A stretch of DNA of 64,000 nucleotides, from the NCBI GenBank assembly GCA_016795485.1, contig JAEUHM010000041.1:186001-250000 (forward strand), read 5' to 3'. The stretch comes from Verrucomicrobiaceae bacterium (GTDB lineage Bacteria > Verrucomicrobiota > Verrucomicrobiia > Verrucomicrobiales > Verrucomicrobiaceae). Numbering within the stretch: the stretch's first letter is position 1; every line of letters starts with the position of its first letter. Positions 53,682 to 61,895 of the stretch are shown piece by piece. The position numbers were made by a program, and so were the translations under genes. A model generated the notes under the pieces. The model was not told the DNA's origin. It was given only the letters and a program-made list of their open reading frames with translations, and did not search any database.

Positions 53682-54840
53682 ATATCGACTGGCCACGACC
53701 AAAGTTAATCCAAGCACCCGCTCCGCCAGACGAAAGGCCCCCAAGCCGTGGATTGGCCGTGGGAATGTCTGGCAAATACCACTCGTAGTGCCGCATCTTG
53801 TAACGTCTCCACCGAAACAGCGCAAACCCACCAAGGGCCGTCAATAGCCCAAAGAGGGCAAGCCACTCCACAGGTTGGACCGCCGTGTCGCGGATCGCAG
53901 CATCACTTACGAGCAGAGGCGCCGATACCTCCGTGACTGTAGTTGGCATCACGGATGGTGTTAGAGTCACTTGGGGCTTGGTTTCTTGCGTCTTTGGCAA
54001 ATCGGCAGCGACTACCGACCGGATGGGAACCTCTGTGAGTTTTGTTGCGGGCCGCAACACGTTCTCAAGCCAAAACAGACGGATCGACAACCTCACAAGC
54101 AGCCGATGAAGTTGCTCTTGGGGGTCAGAAGCAGAGGCACCATGAGCTACACAATCAGCCAAAATCCCCGAAAGCTGCACGGGAGCCGTGTCCCGATGAA
54201 GATTACTGGTGAAAAATAGACGGGCGCGCTGAGGGTCGCCGTGTGGCACAACTAGCAGACACCTATTCTCTTTTAGCAATCCCCCTTGTACGAGCTTAGC
54301 AGCTTCAAAATCCGCAGGGAGCTTCTCGTGCTGACCAATCAGCAGCACGTACGCGGTAATCATCGCATCACGGTCGTGGAACGATAGGAATCGTTCCATG
54401 TCATCCCTTTCATGCGCGGTGAGTTGGTAGGTCGGATCAATGAACAATGTGTCCGGAGAACTATCATAAGCCGCAGTCACCGCATCTGCGCTAAGGTCTT
54501 GGAGGTCTGCAGGCGTGCTCATCCGAGCAACACGCGGCTCACTTGCTCGAATGAGCGAAGGTGGCAAAAAACCCGTCAAATCGGCAGGGGGTTGCGCAAG
54601 GTCAGGGGAGTCGGCAGAAGATCCCTCCCTCAACTGGGGAAGCACATAAAAAGCCTCTGCTCCGTCTGGCCACAGCAGCCCGCCGAGTCTGCGGCTGGGA
54701 TCCGCAGCATTCATGTGAGCCTGCCAACCATCTTCCGTCCACGTCGGAAGATGCTGTGGGCCTTCATCTGTCGCAAAGCCAATAGCCCCAAAGCCTGCGT
54801 AAATGCCCAAAGTTACCAGAGCACAGATTCGCATTACCAA
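53680..54840 (-). CDS. Exported TPM-like domain protein with C-terminal anchor
   Basis: 386 residues. An N-terminal signal (about residues 4-23) precedes a region of low similarity, then a TPM-like fold ('LFIDPTYQLTAHERDDMERFLSFHDRDAMITAYVLLIG...'), and a C-terminal transmembrane segment (about residues 328-345) followed by basic residues and a Gly-rich tail 'GGLSSGGAGAWINFGRG'. TPM proteins often end this way. The usual TPM acidic residues are not all kept, so function is uncertain. It overlaps the upstream gene by 7 nt, so the two TPM-like proteins are co-translated. Confidence 0.65.
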   Translation of the reverse strand: MVMRICALVTLGIYAGFGAIGFATDEGPQHLPTWTEDGWQAHMNAADPSRRLGGLLWPDGAEAFYVLPQLREGSSADSPDLAQPPADLTGFLPPSLIRASEPRVARMSTPADLQDLSADAVTAAYDSSPDTLFIDPTYQLTAHERDDMERFLSFHDRDAMITAYVLLIGQHEKLPADFEAAKLVQGGLLKENRCLLVVPHGDPQRARLFFTSNLHRDTAPVQLSGILADCVAHGASASDPQEQLHRLLVRLSIRLFWLENVLRPATKLTEVPIRSVVAADLPKTQETKPQVTLTPSVMPTTVTEVSAPLLVSDAAIRDTAVQPVEWLALFGLLTALGGFALFRWRRYKMRHYEWYLPDIPTANPRLGGLSSGGAGAWINFGRGQSI

Positions 54841-55487
54841 ACTTCCTCCTTCACTTGTTTAGGGGGCAGTTGAGCTGGCCTCGTGATGTGTTGTGGAAGT
54901 CCCAGAGGCACATGATGAGGCTTGGGCGTGACTGGAACAAAAGGAGCACCTCTTGCACGGCTTGTAGCAGCTTTTCTGATCAGTCGGTCAATGGCCCGAA
55001 CAATCGATCGGAAAGCTGCACCGAAGTTTGCATGCTGGAGATGATGAGTGGCAGCCTGCAATGCTGCAGTTAGAGAGCTAGTTGGCAGCAAAGTTTCCAA
55101 ACCATAGCCAAGACTTATCCCCGCTTGTCCTGAAGTTGGCTCAATTAGGATGAGAATGCCCATGGCGTTATCCCTCCGCTTGCCGTGCTTGATTCTAACT
55201 CCGTGGTTAAGCAGCCAGAACCCGGCAGTAGCTGGAGTAAGGGGCGGAGGGAGGACCCCAACAAAAAGTGCGATGTGAACTTGAGGAAATCGGCGCTCAA
55301 AGTCGTCGAGCAAAGCCTCCAGCTTATTTCTGTCCGCCAACCGCAAACAAGCAGCCACATCCATGATCGGTTCAATGGTTGCCGCCTGATTCCCGAGAAC
55401 ATTGTCGACCTCTGCCGCGCAAAAACCGCACTTCGGACACGCCGCCGTCAGTTCTGGCAATTGAGTCGCACATTTTGGGCAGAGCAT
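54834..55487 (-). CDS. TPM-like domain protein with N-terminal zinc ribbon
   Basis: 217 residues. The N-terminus is a zinc ribbon: 'MLCPKCATQLPELTAACPKCGFCAAEVDN', two C-x-x-C pairs. It is followed by a TPM-type domain ('LRLADRNKLEALLDDFERRFPQVHIALFVGVLPPP' and 'NAMGILILIEPTSGQAGISLGYGLETLLP'). No transmembrane segment is visible, so it is probably cytosolic. It overlaps the next TPM-like gene by 7 nt; the two may form one complex. Function unknown. Confidence 0.7.
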   Translation of the reverse strand: MLCPKCATQLPELTAACPKCGFCAAEVDNVLGNQAATIEPIMDVAACLRLADRNKLEALLDDFERRFPQVHIALFVGVLPPPLTPATAGFWLLNHGVRIKHGKRRDNAMGILILIEPTSGQAGISLGYGLETLLPTSSLTAALQAATHHLQHANFGAAFRSIVRAIDRLIRKAATSRARGAPFVPVTPKPHHVPLGLPQHITRPAQLPPKQVKEEVW

Positions 55488-55655
55488 TCCTAAATATAAT
55501 TGTTTTTGTTAAATTTCAACATGTATTGGGCAGCTCACCACAAAAACTGTTTACAGAAAAGAGCGTTTGTGATTCAAATAGGATTCCACAACCCAGAAAT
55601 CGCTTATTTTTTGAGACGCCCCGGCTCGGAACAATAAACGGACCAACCTATTAAA

Positions 55656-56891
55656 ATGAAAGCAAAGTACTACTTACCGATTGCAGCGCTTGCTCTAATG
55701 TCGCTCCCAGCCACAGCGGCTTGGCAACGACTCGGCGGAATCGACAAGCGTCCCACAGACATTGCCTCCTCATCCATCAAGGATGTGGCGGTTGTCTCAT
55801 CAACCGGGACCATCGGTCAGCCAGAAAATCTACTCGCTGATGATGTGTCCAAGTCCTCCAAGTTAGGAGCTGGAAACAGTGAAGTTGTCATTCGCATTCA
55901 TCGTCAGGCCGACGTCGAAGTCGTGAGCCTGATCAGCGATGGAGCCGAGGGTCGCGTGGAAATCGCCACAAGCGCCGACAACAAGAGTTGGGCTCCAGTA
56001 GCTGAGCAGGTTTTCTCCAGTGCAGACCGTCTGGTCACGATGAAGTTTGCCAGCACGCAAGCCCGCTACATCAAACTCCAATTTGACCTCGGTAAGGGCG
56101 GCGACATCCGGTCTCTGAGCGTCTATGGTTCAGATTCCGATGCAGATTTCCCTGTTGAAGATAGCACTGACCCAGCTGGCCCTCAGGTCAACCTCGCTGG
56201 TGGTGTGGGTGGCACACGGGTGATCTACATGCATCCGAACTCCAGCACTTCGGACGATAGCGCAACCCGCTACAATCGAATCGACTTCGGTGAGTCCCAA
56301 GAGCGCTTCCGCACGATCGTTTACGACTTGGGCCGTGAGCGCACGCTGACGGAAGTTGGCTCTGTTCACTCAGCCCGCCCAGTTCGCTTCTACGCCTACA
56401 CATACAGAGACCGTGAGTTGCCTGAGAAAGAAGACTGGCGTGGTCGCATGTCGTTCGACCCAGGTTCCTTCGATACCGTCAAGCCACTTGCTGTTGTCGA
56501 AGATAATGCAGGGCTTGGCTACACTAAAGCCCGTTTTGAGCGCTCCGTCGTAGCACGCTATGTCGCGCTTCGTTGGGAGCCTGATTTCAATCCTCCCTCA
56601 TTCTTCGTGGGTGGCGTCAGCTTGATGGGCAGCGTCAAAGCGCTTCCCACCTTCCAAGCTGGCGGAGCGGCTGCTGACAACAAAGACAACAACAAAGCTG
56701 CGGCTGGAAACGGACAAGGCGGTAACGGTGACGGCAACGTTCAAGGTGATGCCGCCCGCCGTGCGAACGTGAACCCATTCCAATTCACATCCGCAGCATT
56801 TGGCGCAACTCGCCCAGCAAATCCTGCTGCCCCACCTCCAACCTCCGGTGCAGCCCGCCCACGTCCGCGTCCACGTCCCCGCAGTCCGTGA
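55656..56891 (+). CDS. Exported protein with discoidin-like (F5/8 C) domain
   Basis: 411 residues with a signal peptide (MKAKYYLPIAALALMSLPATAA). The body has a beta-rich domain with 'NLLADDVSKSSKLGAGNSEVVIRIHRQADVEVVSLISDGAEGRVEIATSADNKSWAPV...ARYIKLQFDLGKGGDIRSLSVYG', which reads as an F5/8 type C carbohydrate-binding fold. A second similar region follows. The C-terminus is Gly/Asn-rich, then Ala/Pro-rich, and ends in repeating Arg-Pro (RPRPRPRPRSP). It may be a cell-surface or matrix protein. A terminator stands 25 nt after the stop. Confidence 0.65.
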   Translation: MKAKYYLPIAALALMSLPATAAWQRLGGIDKRPTDIASSSIKDVAVVSSTGTIGQPENLLADDVSKSSKLGAGNSEVVIRIHRQADVEVVSLISDGAEGRVEIATSADNKSWAPVAEQVFSSADRLVTMKFASTQARYIKLQFDLGKGGDIRSLSVYGSDSDADFPVEDSTDPAGPQVNLAGGVGGTRVIYMHPNSSTSDDSATRYNRIDFGESQERFRTIVYDLGRERTLTEVGSVHSARPVRFYAYTYRDRELPEKEDWRGRMSFDPGSFDTVKPLAVVEDNAGLGYTKARFERSVVARYVALRWEPDFNPPSFFVGGVSLMGSVKALPTFQAGGAAADNKDNNKAAAGNGQGGNGDGNVQGDAARRANVNPFQFTSAAFGATRPANPAAPPPTSGAARPRPRPRPRSP

Positions 56892-56915
56892 TGCGAACCA
56901 AATAGCTTTTCAGAG

Positions 56916-56945
56916 AAGCCGCCTCAATACCGAGGCGGCTTTTTT
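56916..56945 (+). terminator. Rho-independent terminator after the discoidin-like gene
   Basis: AAGCCGCCTC (56916-56925), a 6-nt loop AATACC, GAGGCGGCTT (56932-56941), then TTTT. The perfect 10-bp GC-rich stem followed by a run of six T's is a textbook intrinsic terminator. Confidence 0.9.
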
Positions 56946-57047
56946 GTGCATTCATGCTACTGCAAAATCGCAACCGAAACCGATGTGGAGCAAAGATTTG
57001 AACAAGAAAAGCTTGCTCGTGTCTGTTAGCGGCCTCAAACCTTTGCC

Positions 57048-57872
57048 ATGAACCAGTCCTGGAAATCATTCTTTTGTCTGAGCGCGCTTTTTTTAGCCCA
57101 GTTCAGCATCACGAAGGCGGTCGAGCTGAAAACCGGGCCCACTGCCACGCTCTCCAAAGAAGGGGTGGTGGTAACCTGGACTACTGACGGAATCAGCGGA
57201 ACCCGCCTGCACTACGGGCGTCAGCCCGCCTTGTTGAACTTCAAGGAAGATGGCGGCCTTGGCATCACCCACGAAGTGACCCTTGAAGACCTGGAACCAG
57301 GTCCAACCTATCACTTCTCACTCGGCACGGCAAAGAGATGGCTAACTAGCGGAACACTCACGCTCTCACCTTCGGGAGAAGTAGTCATCACGACAGAGAA
57401 AGGTGATTCCAAGACAAATACTTCAACGGCGAACCCTACCCCCGCAAAACCGAAGGAACTTGAGAAAGCCGAGTCCCAGCCACTGCCAAAACTAACGCCC
57501 GCGAGGCCCGCACCCATAAAGCCTCCTGCAAACGCACCGCCGCCCCAAAAGGTGCCTCCAACCTCGAAAACCTGGGGCTACATTCCCTCATTGCAAGACC
57601 ACTTCGACAGGCATGGCCGCGATTTCCAAAGCACCTCGCCAGAGGACTATGCCGCAAAGGCGTGGCTGTTTTTGCAGTATGCCAAACGAAACAACCTTCC
57701 CATGAAGTGGGACTCAGCCGACCGCACATTGCGTGTGTGGGAACCCAGATCACGAGCATTTGCTGCCTATAATGCGAATGGGACCACCAAGACGTTCTTC
57801 CGTCCAAACAGCGACACCTATTGGTCACGTCAGCCTGGGCGACCCATCAAGCCAGACGAACTTCCATTTTAA
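57048..57872 (+). CDS. Exported FN3-like protein with C-terminal toxin-like nuclease domain
   Basis: 274 residues. Signal peptide about residues 1-24 (MNQSWKSFFCLSALFLAQFS). Residues about 25-112 form an Ig/FN3-like domain akin to the N-domain of purple acid phosphatases ('GVVVTWTTDGISGTRLHYG', 'HEVTLEDLEPGPTYHFSLG'). A Pro/Lys-rich linker (about 125-175) leads to 'LQDHFDRHGRDFQSTSPEDYAAKAWLFL...' and 'AYNANGTTKTFFRPNSDTYWSRQPG'. This last block resembles the H-F-x-R-H-G-x-D-F ... Y-N-x-D-G-T-x-x-T-F-F-x-P pattern seen at the ends of Rhs and CdiA proteins (BECR-type nucleases). The zinc-ribbon gene follows after 12 nt. Confidence 0.65.
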   Translation: MNQSWKSFFCLSALFLAQFSITKAVELKTGPTATLSKEGVVVTWTTDGISGTRLHYGRQPALLNFKEDGGLGITHEVTLEDLEPGPTYHFSLGTAKRWLTSGTLTLSPSGEVVITTEKGDSKTNTSTANPTPAKPKELEKAESQPLPKLTPARPAPIKPPANAPPPQKVPPTSKTWGYIPSLQDHFDRHGRDFQSTSPEDYAAKAWLFLQYAKRNNLPMKWDSADRTLRVWEPRSRAFAAYNANGTTKTFFRPNSDTYWSRQPGRPIKPDELPF

Positions 57873-57884
57873 CCGAACTCAAGT

Positions 57885-58193
57885 ATGGCATCCAAAAAAC
57901 AAATCTGTGCGGCATGTGGCTTCACTGGCCTCGGCTCCCCACAACGCAGCAGCAGCGGCGGTGCATCTCATGAAATCTGTCCATCGTGCGGGTTTGAGCC
58001 GGGCTACACTGACGATGACCAAGACATTTCCCCTGAGCAGTGGGGAACTGAATGGCGCGCATCTGGCTCAAAGTGGTTCAGCAAAAGCATCCCGGCACCC
58101 AGAAAGAAGTCTGCTCCCAAAGCAGCAGTAGAGAAATCTGTGCGGCCAACCAAGAAGGTCAGAGCCAGATCAGTCAAAAAGCGAAATCGTTGA
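57885..58193 (+). CDS. Small zinc-ribbon protein, possible immunity partner
   Basis: 102 residues. Two C-x-x-C pairs ('QICAACGFTGLG' and 'EICPSCGFEPGYTDDDQDISPEQWGTEWRASGSKWFSK') suggest one bound zinc. I associate the C-P-x-C-G-F-x-x-G ... W-x-x-x-W pattern with small proteins found beside secreted toxins, but I cannot assign a family firmly. The C-terminal third is strongly basic (KKSAPKAAVEKSVRPTKKVRARSVKKRNR), suggesting nucleic acid contact. It starts 12 nt after the toxin-like gene on the same strand. Confidence 0.6.
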   Translation: MASKKQICAACGFTGLGSPQRSSSGGASHEICPSCGFEPGYTDDDQDISPEQWGTEWRASGSKWFSKSIPAPRKKSAPKAAVEKSVRPTKKVRARSVKKRNR

Positions 58194-58573
58194 ACGGAAG
58201 ACGAAGGGGCCTTTGGATGCATCAACCCAGATGGCTCGTAAGCCAATCAAATCGCAGTCGGGCGACATGCTCGGACATCATGAAATTGTTGTTCGCAAGC
58301 GATGGGCATACACGGGTTGTGGGTTTTGAACTTTTCACGTTCAGGAGACGACTCGGAGCCCATGTGGAGGAACAAAAGCTCTTCCGGTTTGCTACAAACG
58401 CTGAGGCAAAAACATGTTACTCGTTCGACCGACTCCAACAACGTCGTCACCCTTGACCACGGACCTCGTTTTCGGCTTTGTCGTCAGGCTTAACCGAACA
58501 TCCGACAGGATTTGATCGAGAGTGCGGAACCGAATCGGTTGAGAAACAGCGGTATCTCGCGTTTGTCATAGGC
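58194..58573. other. 380-nt intergenic stretch without convincing genes
   Basis: Short frames exist on both strands, but each overlaps real genes or lacks recognisable motifs. A small odd palindrome AACCGAATCGGTT lies near 58529, upstream of the alpha/beta hydrolase. No terminator with a T-tract was found after the zinc-ribbon gene. It may hold the hydrolase promoter. Confidence 0.5.
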
Positions 58574-59404
58574 ATGATCAAGTGCATCACTGCCATACTC
58601 TCCTTATTAGTTCTCTCACAGCTTGTTGCTGAGCCGATTACTTTGCCGTTGTGGCCGGAGGGAGTGCCGGAGAAGCCTGATTTCAAGTCCCAGCCAGAGG
58701 AAGATGTGAAGAAGGACGATGGCATCCGCCGTGTAAGCCATGTAAGTCAGCCCTCACTCACGGTCTATAAAGCACCGAATGCGAATGGCACCGCGGTGCT
58801 CATTTGCCCTGGAGGTGGATACAACATCCTCGCCATTGAGCACGAAGGCACACAAGTTGCCGATTACCTCAATACCATCGGCATCACAGGTATCGTGCTG
58901 AAGTATCGAGTGCCTCGCCGTGATCCTGATAAGCCGTGGGAAGCTCCTCTCGCAGATGCTCAACGTGCGATGAGCATCATTCGGAAAAATGCCGACGAGT
59001 GGGGAATCAAACAGGACCGAGTTGGCATCTTGGGATTCAGTGCAGGCGGAAATCTCTGCGTCATGACCGCCCTTCACTCTCAAGCAGATGAAAGACCAAA
59101 CTTCATGGTGCCCATCTACCCCGCTTACCTCACCGTCGACAAAAATGACTTTCAACTAAGACCAGAGATACTCGTCACCAAAGATGCGCCCCCCGCTTGC
59201 CTCATTCACGCAGGCGATGACCGTATTACGGCGTCCGGCAGCGCTCTCATCTACCTCGAATACAAAAAGCTCGGCATTCCCGCCGAACTTCACATCTATT
59301 CGTCAGGAGGTCACGGGTTCGGAATGAAGACGGGCCAGACGCCCGTCAATCAATGGCATTTGAGAGTTGGTGAATGGCTCAAAGACAACGGTTGGGCCAA
59401 GTAA
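58574..59404 (+). CDS. Exported alpha/beta hydrolase (esterase/acetyl-xylan-esterase-like)
   Basis: 276 residues from the ATG at 58574, which begins a signal peptide (MIKCITAILSLLVLSQLVAEP). The fold shows the oxyanion region 'VLICPGGGYNILAIEHEG' and the nucleophile elbow G-F-S-A-G-G ('VGILGFSAGGNLCVM'), with catalytic Asp in 'IHAGDDRITASG' and His in 'SSGGHGFGMKTG'. These match the BD-FAE/acetyl-xylan-esterase-like group in PVC genomes, which remove acyl groups from plant polysaccharides. A longer frame to 58478 has no homology. The gene is followed by the ApbE operon. Confidence 0.88.
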   Translation: MIKCITAILSLLVLSQLVAEPITLPLWPEGVPEKPDFKSQPEEDVKKDDGIRRVSHVSQPSLTVYKAPNANGTAVLICPGGGYNILAIEHEGTQVADYLNTIGITGIVLKYRVPRRDPDKPWEAPLADAQRAMSIIRKNADEWGIKQDRVGILGFSAGGNLCVMTALHSQADERPNFMVPIYPAYLTVDKNDFQLRPEILVTKDAPPACLIHAGDDRITASGSALIYLEYKKLGIPAELHIYSSGGHGFGMKTGQTPVNQWHLRVGEWLKDNGWAK

Positions 59405-59425
59405 AGCCGATTTCGCACTTTAATC

Positions 59426-59441
59426 ATTACCAAACGGTAAT
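59426..59441. promoter_or_regulatory. ATTACC-N4-GGTAAT inverted repeat before the DUF3570 operon
   Basis: ATTACC (59426-59431), AAAC, GGTAAT (59436-59441), lying 35 nt before the GTG start of the DUF3570 gene and 22 nt after the hydrolase stop. The size and symmetry fit a dimeric repressor operator. It could equally be a small hairpin; no T-tract follows. Confidence 0.45.
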
Positions 59442-59475
59442 TGGCGGCTGAACACAGCGCTAACTATCGTCTGGG

Positions 59476-60687
59476 GTGTCAAAGTTACATCTCAGTCTCA
59501 CGTTAGCTGTTATTCTCTGGGTCTCGCCGCTTCGTGCATCTGAAGAGCGGATAGACCTGACACTTGGTTACTACCTAGAGGACCACAATCGCGTTGAGGT
59601 CTGGAGTCCCGTTTTGAACTGGGAGACGCCTCTAACAACAACGTCCCTGATTCGCTTACAGGCAGTATACGATGTCGTCTCAGGAGCATCTCCAACAGGG
59701 GCACCGCCAACCAAGCCTGTTCGAGAGGTAACAAAGACGATTACATCGACTGAGACTTACAACGCAGTCAGTGGTCCATCTGGGAGGTCCCGGCGTGCAA
59801 CGCGCAAAGTCACCAATAAAGAAACCGTACTAGAAGAATACGGCGAACCAATATTGCCTCTTCAGCAGTTTGAAGATGCGCGACTTGGTGTGAATCTCGA
59901 GTGGGAAAGCCGGGCTATAGATAATTGGGTATTTACTCCTTCAGCAGCCTATAGCACCGAGCAGGATTATGAATCACTGACTGGGGCGATAAAAGTGGGG
60001 CGGGAGTTCAATGATAAAGCCACACTTCTCAGTGCAGCATTATCATTCACCAGCGATTCCGTACTCGTTCGGTGGGATGATGAGTGGAAAGATAAAGACA
60101 CCACTGATGGGATCATTGGCATTACCCAAGTGATCAATCCGACAACGCTGCTGAATGCCAGCTTTACTGCTGGAAGATCCACCGGCTATCTGAGTGACCA
60201 ATACAAGTCTGCCATGGTTGATGGCGAGGTTATTCCCGAGGTGCGACCTGACGCTCGAACACGCTGGGTCGGAATGATAACACTGAACAAGATGTTTACT
60301 CCTGTCGATGGAAGCATTGAGGCCTCCTATCGCTATTACAAGGATACCTTTGGCGTTTCTGCTAACACCTATGCACTAACCTGGTTCCAAAATGTGGGCA
60401 AAAGCTGGGTGATTGCACCAAGTTTTCGATACTACGAACAAAGTGAGGCTGACTTCTACGCTCCGGCATTTGAAGGCAATCCACAGTATTTCTCTGCCGA
60501 CTACAGACTGTCTAAGCTCCGTTCCATGACGTGTGGTCTCAAGGTTGTCTGGAAGCCAAGCTCCAAGGTGCAAGTGAGCGCTGCATATGACCGGTACATC
60601 ATGGAGGGCAGAGACGGTGGGCGCACGTCTGCGGATGCATATCCATCAGCCAACATTTTCACCGTTGGAATCAAGTTATGGTATTGA
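59476..60687 (+). CDS. Exported DUF3570 protein with flavinylation-like motif
   Basis: 403 residues from a GTG start, with a signal peptide (MSKLHLSLTLAVILWVSPLRA). The rest is beta-rich with alternating strands and ends in an aromatic (…GIKLWY), as outer-membrane barrels do; it fits DUF3570. Residues 66-74 read D-V-V-S-G-A-S-P-T, matching the ApbE flavinylation consensus Dxx(S/T)GA(S/T), with Ser69 as the possible FMN acceptor. The ApbE gene starts inside its last codons (10-nt overlap). This makes DUF3570 the likeliest substrate of that enzyme, but this is inference. Confidence 0.82.
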   Translation: MSKLHLSLTLAVILWVSPLRASEERIDLTLGYYLEDHNRVEVWSPVLNWETPLTTTSLIRLQAVYDVVSGASPTGAPPTKPVREVTKTITSTETYNAVSGPSGRSRRATRKVTNKETVLEEYGEPILPLQQFEDARLGVNLEWESRAIDNWVFTPSAAYSTEQDYESLTGAIKVGREFNDKATLLSAALSFTSDSVLVRWDDEWKDKDTTDGIIGITQVINPTTLLNASFTAGRSTGYLSDQYKSAMVDGEVIPEVRPDARTRWVGMITLNKMFTPVDGSIEASYRYYKDTFGVSANTYALTWFQNVGKSWVIAPSFRYYEQSEADFYAPAFEGNPQYFSADYRLSKLRSMTCGLKVVWKPSSKVQVSAAYDRYIMEGRDGGRTSADAYPSANIFTVGIKLWY

Positions 60688-61658
60688 CCTCCAAGACTAC
60701 GGTGAGTCGAACTCCCCGCCACGGCGGGACGGAACTGCAGGGCTGGAGCCGAGTTCAGTTCAATGCTTTGGGCAGCGCTTGCTCTCTCATTTTCCAAGCA
60801 CCTTCAGATAAGCAAGCCAGTGCTTATAAGAGCCAGATGCTTACCTGGGTTGAAGACTTTGAGGAGCGTTACTCGCGTTATCGCAGCTCCAGTCTGATCT
60901 CCGCAATCAATCGCACCGCTGGAGGCGACTGGGTTGAAATTGACGACGAACTCGAGTCGATTTTTGCGTTGTGTGACCACTACCACTGGAGCACCGGTGG
61001 CGTCTTCGATCCTACTTCGCTTCCGTTACTCAGGGCTTGGGACTATCAAGCCGAGCGCCCGCGTATTCCATCAGACTCCGAGATTGAACAAGCATTGAAG
61101 CTGGTTGGCTGGACCAAATTGGAGCGCAGGCGTGGGTGTGTTCGCCTCCCGACAAAGGGAATGGCAGTCGATCTCGGTGGAATCGGCAAGGAGTATGCGG
61201 TGGACCGAGTGATTGAACAAGCTGCTGGATTTGGCATCCAGGATATTCTCGTAGACTTCGGGAGGGACGTCCGTGGGCTAGGACATTCACCCAACGGTGG
61301 TCCATGGCGGATCGGCCTGGAGAATCCGACCGTTCCTGGTCAATGCTGGGGTGGCGTGATGATTTGCGGATCCGGAGTTGCCACCTCCGGCGACTACTTG
61401 AGAGGTTTCCACAGCGGGGGAAGCTACTATAGTCACATACTCGACCCCAGGACTGGAAGACCGATTCAAAATGGCTCTCAGTCGGCAACGGTAATCGCTC
61501 CTTCTTGCACTGAAGCAGGCGTTTTGGCGACAGCCACCCTGATACTTGGAGCGACCGAGGGTCTAGAACTCATTCAGCGTTCACCAATGGCGCAAGGAGC
61601 GCTTTGGCAAAAAGGCGAGCTGCACACAACCAACCGCTTTTCCTCATCAATAATATAG
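60678..61658 (+). CDS. apbE: FAD:protein FMN transferase ApbE
   Basis: 326 residues. The ApbE fold is shown by 'FNALGSACSLIFQAPS', 'WVEDFEERYSRYRSSSLISAINRTAG', 'STGGVFDPTSLPLLRAWDY' (the metal-binding Asp region), 'KGMAVDLGGIGKEYAVDRV', 'DILVDFGRDVRGLG' and 'GSYYSHILDPRTGRPIQN' (the conserved His). It transfers FMN from FAD to Ser/Thr of exported proteins. No lipoprotein signal is visible, so it may be cytosolic or exported by another route. It overlaps DUF3570 by 10 nt; DUF4266 starts 4 nt after its stop. Confidence 0.9.
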   Translation: MVLTSKTTVSRTPRHGGTELQGWSRVQFNALGSACSLIFQAPSDKQASAYKSQMLTWVEDFEERYSRYRSSSLISAINRTAGGDWVEIDDELESIFALCDHYHWSTGGVFDPTSLPLLRAWDYQAERPRIPSDSEIEQALKLVGWTKLERRRGCVRLPTKGMAVDLGGIGKEYAVDRVIEQAAGFGIQDILVDFGRDVRGLGHSPNGGPWRIGLENPTVPGQCWGGVMICGSGVATSGDYLRGFHSGGSYYSHILDPRTGRPIQNGSQSATVIAPSCTEAGVLATATLILGATEGLELIQRSPMAQGALWQKGELHTTNRFSSSII

Positions 61659-61662
61659 CTCC

Positions 61663-61878
61663 ATGAATACACTGTCCAAACTCTCCTGCCTCCTCCTGCC
61701 CATGCTGCTGTGTCAATGCGCTCCAGGATTGATCTGGCAACGTGACAAGCTCGGCGACTACACAATGCGTCCAGACCGCGATCTTGCTGCTTCCTCGTTA
61801 AGCGAGCACGTCTTTTTCTCACGTGAAGCGGCATCTGGCGGACGGGGAGTCGGAGGCGGTGGGTGTGGTTGCAATTGA
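61663..61878 (+). CDS. DUF4266 lipoprotein with Gly/Cys-rich C-terminus
   Basis: 71 residues. The signal 'MNTLSKLSCLLLPMLLCQC' ends in a lipobox-like L-C-Q-C. The mature part contains 'MRPDRDLAASSLSEHVFFSREAASGG' and ends G-G-G-G-C-G-C-N. This is the DUF4266 pattern. The terminal two Cys may bind metal, form a disulfide or be modified. It sits between apbE (4 nt) and the large haem protein (17 nt) in the same operon. Confidence 0.88.
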   Translation: MNTLSKLSCLLLPMLLCQCAPGLIWQRDKLGDYTMRPDRDLAASSLSEHVFFSREAASGGRGVGGGGCGCN

Positions 61879-61895
61879 CCAAGATTAGCAAAGAA

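Noticed and set aside
58247-58456. Short frames in the 58.2-58.5 kb gap as genes
   Set aside because: They overlap other genes or each other and show no motif, signal peptide or ribosome-binding site.
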